Below are positions 17,428-24,281 of a DNA stretch of 49,417 nt, in pieces; position 1 is the first letter of the stretch, and every line of letters begins with the position of its first letter. The DNA lies in NCBI GenBank assembly GCA_019244165.1, contig JAFATA010000008.1:1-49417 (forward strand). Direction: 5' to 3'. The position numbers and the translations under genes are program-made. Source of the stretch: Pseudonocardiales bacterium. Lineage in GTDB: Bacteria; Actinomycetota; Actinomycetes; Mycobacteriales; Pseudonocardiaceae. The notes below the pieces were generated by a model. The model searched no databases, had not been told where the DNA came from, and saw only the letters and a list, made by a program, of their open reading frames with translations.

Positions 17428-17663
17428 GCATGCTGGCGGACGCGCTCGAGCATCTCGTGCGGGGAATCGTGGACAATCCCGACGATGTGCGCGTCCAGCT
17501 GGTCACCACCCGGCGGGGCCGCACTCTCGAGGTGCACGTCCACCCCCACGATCTGGGCAAGGTGATCGGCCGGGGCGGGCGCACGGCCACGGCGTTGCGC
17601 ACGGTGATGGGCGGTATCGGCGGGCGTGGGGTTCGCGTCGATGTCGTCGACACCGATCGCTGA
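17424..17663 (+). CDS. khpA: KH-domain RNA-binding protein KhpA
   Basis: A 79-residue single KH domain protein. The RNA-binding GxxG loop is present as [13 protein letters not shown] near residue 47. KhpA partners with KhpB in Gram-positive bacteria to bind small and messenger RNAs and influence division; a role in ribosome assembly has been proposed because of the constant rpsP-rimM-trmD context. Start GTG 17424 overlaps rpsP by four bases; ATG 17430 is a possible alternative. It overlaps rimM by about 23 bases. Confidence 0.92.
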   Translation: MSMLADALEHLVRGIVDNPDDVRVQLVTTRRGRTLEVHVHPHDLGKVIGRGGRTATALRTVMGGIGGRGVRVDVVDTDR

Positions 17664-18168
17664 GGGTGGTAGCCCGCGGGTGGTCGGCCGGATCGGCAGG
17701 CCGCATGGTCTGCGCGGGGAAGTGACGGTGCAGGTGCACACCGACTTTCCCGAGCAACGGTTCGCCCCCGGTGCTCAGCTGCGCGCTCACACGGGCCGCG
17801 CCCTCACGGTACGGACTGCCCGCCCACACCGGGGGGCTTTGCTCGTAGAGTTTGCCGGGGTGGTCGATCGAGACGGGGCGGCGGAGCTGCGCGGCCTGTT
17901 CGTGACTGCCGAGACCACCGCGCTGCCCGAGTTGGACGACCCGGACGAGTTCTACGACCACCAGCTCGAGGGCTTGGCCGCGGTGGCCTCCGATGGCGCC
18001 ACACTGGGCACGGTGCGCGAGGTCATCCATGCCCCGGGTAACGACCTGCTGGTGCTGCAGACCGAGCGCGGCGAGGCGCTGGTGCCCTTCGTGCGCGCTA
18101 TCGTGCTCGAGGTGGACCTGGCTGGTCGCCGAGTGGTGCTCGAGGCCCCTGCCGGCTTGCTCGACTGA
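17641..18168 (+). CDS. rimM: 16S rRNA processing protein RimM
   Basis: A 175-residue 30S maturation factor that binds S19 and helps fold the 3' major domain of 16S rRNA. The N-terminal RimM domain begins [17 protein letters not shown] near residue 15, and the PRC-barrel domain follows after [12 protein letters not shown] 17641 is my choice, inside the end of khpA; GTG 17626 in frame would add five residues. Position between khpA and trmD is the standard one. Confidence 0.95.
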   Translation: MSSTPIAEGGSPRVVGRIGRPHGLRGEVTVQVHTDFPEQRFAPGAQLRAHTGRALTVRTARPHRGALLVEFAGVVDRDGAAELRGLFVTAETTALPELDDPDEFYDHQLEGLAAVASDGATLGTVREVIHAPGNDLLVLQTERGEALVPFVRAIVLEVDLAGRRVVLEAPAGLLD

Positions 18169-18202
18169 GGGCATCACACCATGTTGGGCATCACACCATG
18201 TT
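18169..18202 (+). repeat. 17-bp tandem duplication covering the trmD start
   Basis: GGGCATCACACCATGTT occurs at 18169-18185 and again at 18186-18202. The first copy creates an out-of-frame ATG at 18181 that reads eight codons including TGA at 18202-18204, overlapping the real trmD start at 18198. Confidence 0.9.
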
Positions 18203-18950
18203 GATCCAGGTCGTGACGATCTTCCCCGAGTACCTGACCCCGGCCAGAGAGGCGCTGCTGGGCCGCGCCATCGAACGGAACCTGATCACCTTCACGGTGC
18301 ACGACTTGCGGCAGTGGACCCACGATGCACACCGGTCGGTGGACGACGCACCCTATGGCGGCGGACCCGGCATGGTGATGCGGCCCGATGTCTGGGGGGA
18401 GGCGCTGGATGAGGTCCTCGCCGGTGACCCGCTGCCACGGCTGGTGGTGCCCAGCCCCGCCGGGCGGCCCTTCACCCAGCGGGTGGCCGTCGAGCTGGCT
18501 GCGCAACCCCGGCTCGTTTTCGCCTGCGGCCGCTATGAGGGTATCGACCAGCGGGTGATCGACGACGCGGCCGAGCGGGTCGTGGTCGATGAGATCTCGA
18601 TCGGCGACTACGTGCTGGTCGGGGGTGAGGTCGCCGTGCTGGTGATGGTTGAGGCGATCGCCCGGCTGCTGCCCGGAGTGCTGGGCAATCCGGACTCGGC
18701 GAAGCTGGACTCGTTCTCCGACGGTCTGCTGGAAGGGCCCTGCTATACCCGCCCCGAGGTGTGGCGCGGCCGGGAGGTGCCCGCTGTACTCCGCTCGGGC
18801 AACCATGCCGCGATCGCTCGCTGGCGCCGGGACCGCGCGGTGGCGCGCACCGCGGCGCGGCGCCCTGACCTGCTGGCGGCCTTGCCACCCGATGCGTTGG
18901 ACGGCGCGGACCGGGCTGTGCTCGAAGGCCTCGCCACCCCGCCCGGCTGA
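18198..18950 (+). CDS. trmD: tRNA (guanine-N1)-methyltransferase TrmD
   Basis: A 250-residue SPOUT enzyme that makes m1G37 in tRNAs reading CNN and related codons, preventing +1 frameshifts. The start [13 protein letters not shown] is typical. Key motifs are [13 protein letters not shown] near residue 49, [13 protein letters not shown] near 107 and the SAM-binding trefoil knot [14 protein letters not shown] near 130. The ribosome-binding region has been altered by a 17-bp duplication, so translation may be coupled to rimM or to a tiny overlapping ORF. A 254-base gap with repeats separates it from rplS. Confidence 0.97.
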   Translation: MLIQVVTIFPEYLTPAREALLGRAIERNLITFTVHDLRQWTHDAHRSVDDAPYGGGPGMVMRPDVWGEALDEVLAGDPLPRLVVPSPAGRPFTQRVAVELAAQPRLVFACGRYEGIDQRVIDDAAERVVVDEISIGDYVLVGGEVAVLVMVEAIARLLPGVLGNPDSAKLDSFSDGLLEGPCYTRPEVWRGREVPAVLRSGNHAAIARWRRDRAVARTAARRPDLLAALPPDALDGADRAVLEGLATPPG

Positions 18951-19033
18951 ACCTCGCCTCTCACTCCCAGCACACCACCTGCCCGGTTTCATCGCGGGTG
19001 GCAGCGTCTGGCACACTGGATCGGTTCCCACAG

Positions 19034-19095
19034 TGAAGTAAGGCCCCAGCTGAAGTAAGGCCCAGTTGAAGTAAGGCCCAGTTGAAGTAAGGCAG
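19034..19095 (+). repeat. Four 16-17-bp direct repeats upstream of rplS
   Basis: TGAAGTAAGGCCCAGT-type units begin at 19034, 19051, 19067 and 19083; the second and third are identical, the first has one extra C and the last is truncated. They lie between trmD and rplS about 110-170 bases before the rplS start. Confidence 0.9.
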
Positions 19096-19204
19096 GGATT
19101 GCCCCAGGGCGGACGTCCTTGCCGTCACCCGAGCCGCTGTGTGTGCCCCCTTCAGGGTGCCCCAGACCGTGCGCCGTACCCGAATGACGAGGATGGACTG
19201 CTCA

Positions 19205-19564
19205 ATGAACACCCTGGATGCCCTGGACGCGAAGTCATTACGGTCCGATGTTCCTGACTTTCGGCCCGGTGACACCCTCAAGGTGCACGTTCGCGTCATC
19301 GAGGGTTCGCGTCAGCGGATACAGATATTCCAAGGCGTGGTTATCCGCCGTCAGGGTGGCGGAGTGCGGGAAACCTTCACTGTGCGCAAGGTGTCTTTCG
19401 GGGTGGGTGTGGAGCGGACTTTTCCGGTGCACACTCCCACCATCAGCAAGATTGAGATTGTCACCCGCGGTGATGTGCGGCGTGCCAAGCTGTACTACCT
19501 CCGCGGCCTCCGGGGTAAGGCTGCCAAGATCAAGGAAAAGCGTGAGACGCCGGCTGCCTCCTGA
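19205..19564 (+). CDS. rplS: 50S ribosomal protein L19
   Basis: A 119-residue protein of the 30S-50S interface. ATG 19205 gives [19 protein letters not shown], the actinobacterial start; a GAGGATGG stretch is upstream. Core L19 features include [32 protein letters not shown] and [21 protein letters not shown]. Normally the last gene of the rpsP-rimM-trmD-rplS cluster. Here a repeat-bearing 254-base leader separates it from trmD, so it may have its own promoter or leader control. Confidence 0.97.
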   Translation: MNTLDALDAKSLRSDVPDFRPGDTLKVHVRVIEGSRQRIQIFQGVVIRRQGGGVRETFTVRKVSFGVGVERTFPVHTPTISKIEIVTRGDVRRAKLYYLRGLRGKAAKIKEKRETPAAS

Positions 19565-19589
19565 TCCTTCGGCGCTCCTTGCCTGTCGA

Positions 19590-19595
19590 TAACCT
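19590..19595 (+). promoter_or_regulatory. Putative -10 (TAACCT) before lepB
   Basis: TAACCT fits TAnnnT and ends six bases before GTG 19602, the spacing of a leaderless promoter. The intervening GAGGAC could instead act as a ribosome site on a longer transcript. Confidence 0.35.
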
Positions 19596-19601
19596 GAGGA
19601 C

Positions 19602-20504
19602 GTGGCCCACCTGGCTCGCTTGACCGAACCCGCGCGCGGCGACGATCCCGGCGATTCCCGCCCTCGCCGCGCGCCCCGGCACCGTCTGGTCAAGCGCAAG
19701 AAGGGCTCGTTCTGGCGTGAGTTGCCGATTTTGGTGCTCACTGCGCTGGTGCTCACGTTCCTGATCCAGACGTTCTTGGCCCGGGTGTACGTGATCCCGT
19801 CGGCGTCCATGGAACCGACCCTGCACGGCTGCTCCGGCTGCATCAACGATCGGGTCCTGGTCGACAAGCTGATCTACCGGTTTCGCGATCCGAGACCGGG
19901 GGAAGTGGTGGTGTTCCGCGGTACCGACTCATGGGGCAGTGAGTTCTCCAGCCGGCGATCGGGCAACGTCCTGCTCCGGGAGCTCCAGCAAGCTGGTGCG
20001 CTAATCGGCCTCGCGCCGCCGGACGAGCGGGACTTCGTCAAGCGGGTGATCGCAGTGGGCGGGCAGACCGTGCAGTGCTGCGATAAGCAGAACCGGGTCA
20101 CGGTCGATGGCAAGGCACTGACCGAGCCCTACGCCTCCTTCCTCGGGCACGAGCCTCAGGAGGAGTTCGGCCCGGTCACGGTACCTCGCGGCAACTTATG
20201 GATGATGGGGGACAATCGGAACAACAGCGCCGACTCGCGGCGACACGTGGCAGACCGGCGCTCGGGGACGGTGCCGGTGAGTAACGTGATTGGCAAGGCC
20301 CGCCTGATCGTGCTTCCGTTGTCGCGGTGGCGGGTTATCCCCGACCCCGATCCGCAGCAGACCACCGCGCTTGGCGCACCGGATCCTTCCCGGCCCTCCT
20401 GGCCCGCCGACCTTCCGCCAGGCGCTGGCTTGGTGCTGGGCGCCCCGGTGCTGCGAGGCACCCGGCGCCGGGGGGAGCGGGTGGTCGCCGGCAGGTGTGG
20501 CTGA
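19602..20504 (+). CDS. lepB: Signal peptidase I
   Basis: A 300-residue type I signal peptidase that removes signal peptides from exported proteins. After a 30-residue cytoplasmic tail and basic patch comes one membrane segment (LPILVLTALVLTFLIQTFL, residues 41-59). The Ser/Lys catalytic pair is at Ser69 in PSASMEPTL and Lys147 in DFVKRVIAVGG, and the conserved GDNRNNSADSR box is near residue 206. The periplasmic-side domain contains paired cysteines (HGCSGC, QCCDK) common in actinobacterial LepB. The C-terminal 45 residues are Pro/Arg-rich and probably not structured. It is followed closely by rnhB. Confidence 0.95.
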   Translation: MAHLARLTEPARGDDPGDSRPRRAPRHRLVKRKKGSFWRELPILVLTALVLTFLIQTFLARVYVIPSASMEPTLHGCSGCINDRVLVDKLIYRFRDPRPGEVVVFRGTDSWGSEFSSRRSGNVLLRELQQAGALIGLAPPDERDFVKRVIAVGGQTVQCCDKQNRVTVDGKALTEPYASFLGHEPQEEFGPVTVPRGNLWMMGDNRNNSADSRRHVADRRSGTVPVSNVIGKARLIVLPLSRWRVIPDPDPQQTTALGAPDPSRPSWPADLPPGAGLVLGAPVLRGTRRRGERVVAGRCG

Positions 20505-20519
20505 CGAGGAGTGCTGGCC

Positions 20520-21335
20520 GTGGCGCGAAGCACCCGGGTGGCCCTGCCCTTTCCGCCGAGGGCGGTAGTGCGCAGGGACGGTGGGACATGGGCGTTGCAG
20601 GCGCTCCTGCACCGCAAGGGCTTGGGCCCGGTCGCTGGGGTGGACGAGGCTGGTCGGGGAGCCTGCGCAGGTCCGCTGGTGGTGGCGGCGTGCGTGCTGC
20701 GAGTAGCTGATGCGGCGGTTCTGGCCGGGCTCACCGACTCTAAGCTGCTCACCGCGGCACGCCGGGAGCACTACCACGACCTGATCATCACCAGGGCGGT
20801 GGCCAGGAGCGTGGTGGTGATCCCTCCTGAGGAGGTCGACGAGCGGGGTGTGCACGTGGCCAACCTGGAGGGCATGCGGCGAGCCGTCGCCGGCCTTGCC
20901 GTGCAGCCCGGTTACGTACTTACCGACGGGTTCGGGGTGCCCGGCCTGACCGCCCCGAACCTGGCGGTGATCGGCGGGGACCGGGCCGCGGCCTGTGTGG
21001 CGGCAGCCTCGGTGCTGGCCAAGGTGACCCGTGACCGCATCATGGGCGAGTTGCACGAGCGGATACCCCGGTATGGCTTCGGTGAGCACAAGGGCTACTG
21101 CACGCCCGAGCACAACGCGTCGCTGCTGGCGCATGGCCCGTGCCCCGAGCATCGGTTCAGCTACCTCAACGTCGTGCGGGCGGCGCGTCTGCATGGCCTG
21201 AGCGCCCCACCGCGCCGGAGGGCACGGGCGGCACCAGCGCCGCTAGGTGGACCCGCCGCGGGATCGGCGGTGGTCCAGAATGGGAGGGTCACCGACCACC
21301 CCACGGCACGAGCAGGAGGAGCCAGCACCCGATGA
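20520..21335 (+). CDS. rnhB: Ribonuclease HII
   Basis: A 271-residue RNase HII, which cuts RNA in RNA-DNA hybrids and removes misincorporated ribonucleotides. The catalytic motif [18 protein letters not shown] is near residue 40, with LTDSKLL, further acids in YVLTDGFG, and [11 protein letters not shown] downstream. GTG 20520 is preferred because GAGGA is about nine bases upstream; GTG 20511 in frame directly abuts it. The last 40 residues ([17 protein letters not shown]) are a low-complexity tail. The order lepB-rnhB-DUF2469 is conserved in actinobacteria. Confidence 0.94.
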   Translation: MARSTRVALPFPPRAVVRRDGGTWALQALLHRKGLGPVAGVDEAGRGACAGPLVVAACVLRVADAAVLAGLTDSKLLTAARREHYHDLIITRAVARSVVVIPPEEVDERGVHVANLEGMRRAVAGLAVQPGYVLTDGFGVPGLTAPNLAVIGGDRAAACVAAASVLAKVTRDRIMGELHERIPRYGFGEHKGYCTPEHNASLLAHGPCPEHRFSYLNVVRAARLHGLSAPPRRRARAAPAPLGGPAAGSAVVQNGRVTDHPTARAGGASTR

Positions 21336-21354
21336 AGCGAGCGATGGGCCGTCG

Positions 21355-21678
21355 ATGAGCGCCGAGGATCTCGAGAAGTATGAGACCGAGATGGAGCTGT
21401 CGATCTACAAGGAGTACCGCGACGTCGTTGGTCAGTTCACTTATGTCGTCGAGACCGAGCGACGCTTCTACCTCGCCAACGCGGTGGATGTGCAGGCCCG
21501 CAACGCCGAGGGCGAAGTGTACTTCGAGGTGCGGATGTCCGACGCCTGGGTGTGGGATTTGTACCGGCCGGCCCGGTTCGTCAAGAGCGTCCGAGTGCTC
21601 ACGTTCAAGGACGTCAACATCGAGGAAGTGGACAAACCAGACCTACGGCTGCCCGAAGACAGTCCCTTCGGCGACTGA
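21355..21678 (+). CDS. DUF2469 family protein
   Basis: A 107-residue acidic protein with the conserved start MSAEDLEKYETEMELSIYKE and the core VVETERRFYLANAV. DUF2469 proteins are highly conserved in actinobacteria, always close to rnhB, and have no established biochemical role. ATG 21355 is chosen on family start and length; the open frame upstream overlaps rnhB. It closes the housekeeping block before the accessory region. Confidence 0.92.
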   Translation: MSAEDLEKYETEMELSIYKEYRDVVGQFTYVVETERRFYLANAVDVQARNAEGEVYFEVRMSDAWVWDLYRPARFVKSVRVLTFKDVNIEEVDKPDLRLPEDSPFGD

Positions 21679-21748
21679 TCACCTCGCTGGGCGCTCTCCC
21701 CGAGCGGTCCATGATGCTTGACGCGAGCTAGTACTGTCCGTCAATGGT

Positions 21749-21916
21749 GAGGACGACGATCAGGACTCCGCCGGCATCTGGATTGACGATGACCTGCCCG
21801 GCGAAGTCATTGTGGTCGATCGGCTGCTTGACCCATCGCCTGTGCCGCTCGGCTTGGGTGAGGCTGCCCTATTGCTATCCAGGCAGTTGGTCCGCGACGC
21901 AGGGATCATCTCGTGA
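21749..21916 (+). pseudogene. Broken first copy of a small acidic gene
   Basis: The frame GEDDDQDSAGIWIDDDLPGE ... LLDPSPVPLGLGEAALLLSR ... DAGIIS ends at TGA 21914. It has no ATG, GTG or TTG start; the nearest ATG (21744) is in another frame, suggesting a frameshift right after the start codon. It is clearly related to the intact gene at 21966 (LLDPSPVP-x-G-x-G-x-AA and RDAGI in both). I do not recognise the family. Confidence 0.5.
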
Positions 21917-21965
21917 CCGAGCCTGGATGATCGTCCAACGGCAACTATCCGAATGGAGCGCTACA

Positions 21966-22178
21966 ATGGCCTTACGGCGACTATCTGGCGAATGCGAGAG
22001 CGGTGACTGGACCTGCCCTGGTGTGTGCGAAGACGACGAATATCCCTGTGATGCTATTGCGGTGGGTAAACTCCTCGACCCTTCGCCGGTGCCAGTCGGC
22101 CCGGGTAAGGCCGCCATTCGCATGCCCCTGCGGCTGATCCGCGATGCAGGGATCGGCTGGCCAAATGAACCTCGATGA
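21966..22178 (+). CDS. Small Cys-containing protein of unknown family
   Basis: A 70-residue protein starting at ATG 21966 with GGAG eight bases upstream. It has an N-terminal cysteine-rich acidic part (GECESGDWTCPGVCEDDEYP, four Cys) and a C-terminal part KLLDPSPVPVGPGKAA ... IRDAGIGW shared with the broken copy upstream. It overlaps the DUF6879 gene by 14 bases, so the two are probably co-translated. Small proteins beside DUF5753 regulators are common in actinobacteria (often DUF397), but this one does not show the DUF397 pattern. No function is proposed. Confidence 0.6.
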   Translation: MALRRLSGECESGDWTCPGVCEDDEYPCDAIAVGKLLDPSPVPVGPGKAAIRMPLRLIRDAGIGWPNEPR

Positions 22179-22707
22179 CCTGCGCCGGATCGGTGGTGCC
22201 GCGAAAGAGTCGGCATTTCGCCTGGAGACCCTGCCGCAATACCTGGTGCCGCAGGAAGCCGAAATGTTCGCCGACTGGAAGGCCGGTAGGCCGATGCCGG
22301 AGCGTACGCCAGAGAACCACGAGGGGATCGCCCGCCTCCAGCGGGATGCGGCACGCGGATTCCGACAGTACCGGGTGCACATCCTGGACCAGCCTCTCAC
22401 TCCATACTTGCGGTTCGAACTCTATCTCTACTTCGACAGCGTCGCGGTTGGTAGCGAGGTCTATGTCGTCGATCGGGACGCCCACCCAGACCTGGCCACG
22501 CTGCACGAGGACTTCTGGCTCTATGACGATGAGATCGGGGTGCGGATGTTCTACGACGCCGAGGGCCATTTCCTGTACCCTGAGCTGATCGATGACCTAG
22601 AGCCCTACCGGGAGATGCGGGATACCGCGCTGCGACATGCCGAGCCGCTGATCGACTACCTGGTCCACAAGGGCCTGACCCGAGAAACCCTCAGAATGAC
22701 TGGGTGA
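22165..22707 (+). CDS. DUF6879 family protein
   Basis: A 180-residue protein (ATG 22165; ATG 22144 is an in-frame alternative). It shows the pattern of DUF6879 proteins encoded beside Xre/DUF5753 regulators in actinobacteria: an FxDWKAG segment near residue 40, an RVHILDQPLTPYLRFEL segment near 72, and the acidic aromatic core DEDFWLYDDEIGVRMFYD-like stretch near 115-135. Biochemical function is unknown; a toxin-antitoxin-like or signalling module has been suggested for such neighbourhoods. Its stop overlaps the regulator start (GTGA), indicating a three-gene coupled unit with the small upstream gene. Confidence 0.75.
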   Translation: MNLDDLRRIGGAAKESAFRLETLPQYLVPQEAEMFADWKAGRPMPERTPENHEGIARLQRDAARGFRQYRVHILDQPLTPYLRFELYLYFDSVAVGSEVYVVDRDAHPDLATLHEDFWLYDDEIGVRMFYDAEGHFLYPELIDDLEPYREMRDTALRHAEPLIDYLVHKGLTRETLRMTG

Positions 22708-23306
22708 GCGGACTTTCCGACGAGCGACGCCGCCTGGCTGAAGCACTGCACGGCCTGCGCGTCGAGGCTGGGCTGTCCACCACGCAACTCGCGCATCGAC
22801 TCGGCTGGTCACAGTCCAAGGTGTCCAAAACGGAGCGTGGCGTCACTCTCGCACCACCAGCCGACGTCGAGGCGTGGGCAATCGCGACCGGGGCGTCCGC
22901 TGAGGTGCGGGCACAACTGGGCGCGCTGGCCGATCGGTCGGCCGTCGAGTTCATCGAACGGCGACGCGTATTGGCACCCGGGCGCCGCCGGGTCCAGCAA
23001 GAGATCCAGCGCTTAGAAGAAGTGGCATCCGTCGTCCGGGTGTTTCAGTCGAACATCGTGGTCGGGCTGGCGCAGACCCGCTCGTACATCGAGGCGATGT
23101 TCCGGATCGGTCGGAGGACTCCACCTGAGGATCTTGATAACGCGATTGCGTCCCGGCTCGCACGCCAAGCCACGCTCACCGATCCGAGTAAGCGATTCGA
23201 GCTGGTCATGGGGGAGGCTGCGCTACGCCACAGGCTCGTCCGGCCGCCAGACATGCGCACCCAGTTGGAGCGGCTGGTGGCGAGTTCGCCCGCAGCAGTG
23301 ATCTGA
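22704..23306 (+). CDS. Truncated helix-turn-helix regulator with partial DUF5753 domain
   Basis: Encodes 200 residues. The Xre-type HTH is at residues 12-65 (LRVEAGLSTTQLAHRLGWSQ then SKVSKTERG). DUF5753 begins near residue 100 with VVRVFQSNIVVGLAQTRSYI, RLARQATL and the EAALRHRL segment, but stops at QLERLVASSPAAVI. In full-length relatives about 80 further residues complete the ligand-binding domain, so the protein is cut in mid-domain. The stop (TGA 23304) shares its last base with the ATG of the lasso cyclase fragment, and homology changes abruptly there. The DNA-binding half could still be made; sensing is probably lost. Confidence 0.8.
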   Translation: MSGLSDERRRLAEALHGLRVEAGLSTTQLAHRLGWSQSKVSKTERGVTLAPPADVEAWAIATGASAEVRAQLGALADRSAVEFIERRRVLAPGRRRVQQEIQRLEEVASVVRVFQSNIVVGLAQTRSYIEAMFRIGRRTPPEDLDNAIASRLARQATLTDPSKRFELVMGEAALRHRLVRPPDMRTQLERLVASSPAAVI

Positions 23307-23818
23307 TGGCGTTGGACTCGATGGGGGATGTCGCGAGTCTCGGGATGGTCCAGGCGTATGGGCGTGCCCACCGGATACATCTGGAGTTGGCCGCCGGTCG
23401 TGGTGTAGCGCTGCATGCTCCTTTTCTGGACGATGCCGTGGTCGCCGTCTGCCTCACGGTGCCCTCCGCGCAGCGGACCAGTCCCCGGCAGGCCAAACCG
23501 CTGCTCCGTGCTGCCATGGCCGGCCGCGTGCCCGACGCGGCACTGTCCAGGACGACCAAAGGCGACTACTCGATGCTCGCGTACCGCGGTCTGTCCCGAC
23601 ACCACCGGACCGTTGCGGGTCTGCTCACCAACTCCCGGCTCGCCGATCTGGGCCTGATCGATGAGAAGGCCATCCGAGCCGATCTGGCCTTCGGCGCCGG
23701 TGGGCAGCAGATTCCGCTGGCGACGCTGGATCGGCTCCTCAGCGCTGAGATCTGGCTGCGCACCCGTGCCAGCTCGGCGGCCACCACGGTCGAACGTCGA
23801 CACTGTGCCCATGCGTAG
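23306..23818 (+). pseudogene. C-terminal remnant of a lasso-peptide cyclase (asparagine synthetase-like)
   Basis: A 170-residue open frame matching only the last third of lasso cyclases (protein C, about 600 residues when whole). Recognisable parts are ALHAPFLDDAVVAVCL near residue 35, QAKPLLRAAMAGRVPD near 62, LSRTTKGDYSM near 84 and the terminal AEIWLRT helix. The N-terminal region and the ATP-pyrophosphatase loop (SGGxDS) are absent, so it cannot adenylate a substrate. The frame continues open a short way into the upstream regulator gene, consistent with a deletion joining the two. The stop overlaps the B1 gene start by 8 bases, as in intact lasso operons. Confidence 0.8.
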
Positions 23819-24281
23819 CTACCTGCCTCGGGAATCGGTGCGCGCGGTCCCCACTGCGACTGGCGCGCTGGTCCTGCTGGACACCCGCTCCGGCCGGTTG
23901 TTCCAGCTCAACCCCACCGGTGCGACCGCGTGGAACGCCCTGGTCGTGGCTGGCGGCGACATCCCGTCCGCCGTCCGGACCGTGGCGCACCACTACGGTC
24001 AGCCCTACCAGCAGGTCCTTGATGACCTGTGGGGCTTGATCCAGCGGCTCGTCGAGATCAGCCTGATGGACGCAACCCATGACCATCCCCATGGCCTGCG
24101 ACGCACCGGCGCCGGTGTCGCGCGGCCGGTGTGCCTTGGCATGGGTGATCACGGGCGCCGCAGCCGTCGCAGTGCGCAGCGTGCGGTTTCACCGCATCGA
24201 GCGGTTCGCCCGCTGGCTGATGCGCCTGACCCGGCGTTCCGCGGGTGCGGTGGAGATCGAGATCATGCTCGCCACGATTGA
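23811..24281 (+). CDS. Lasso peptide B1 protein (PqqD-like RRE) with abnormal C-terminal extension
   Basis: Residues 1-85 are a full RiPP recognition element of the PqqD fold: ESVRAVPTATGALVLLDTR, then GRLFQLNPTGATAWNAL, and a helical end LIQRLVEISLMDA. In lasso pathways B1 binds the precursor leader and presents it to the B2 protease. The frame does not stop at the usual length; it runs 70 codons further, overlapping the next gene in another frame and producing an Arg-rich tail (DHGRRSRRSAQRA) with no family match. The original stop has probably been lost, so the extended protein may be non-functional, but the binding domain itself is undamaged. No lasso precursor gene is seen nearby. Confidence 0.8.
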   Translation: MRSYLPRESVRAVPTATGALVLLDTRSGRLFQLNPTGATAWNALVVAGGDIPSAVRTVAHHYGQPYQQVLDDLWGLIQRLVEISLMDATHDHPHGLRRTGAGVARPVCLGMGDHGRRSRRSAQRAVSPHRAVRPLADAPDPAFRGCGGDRDHARHD

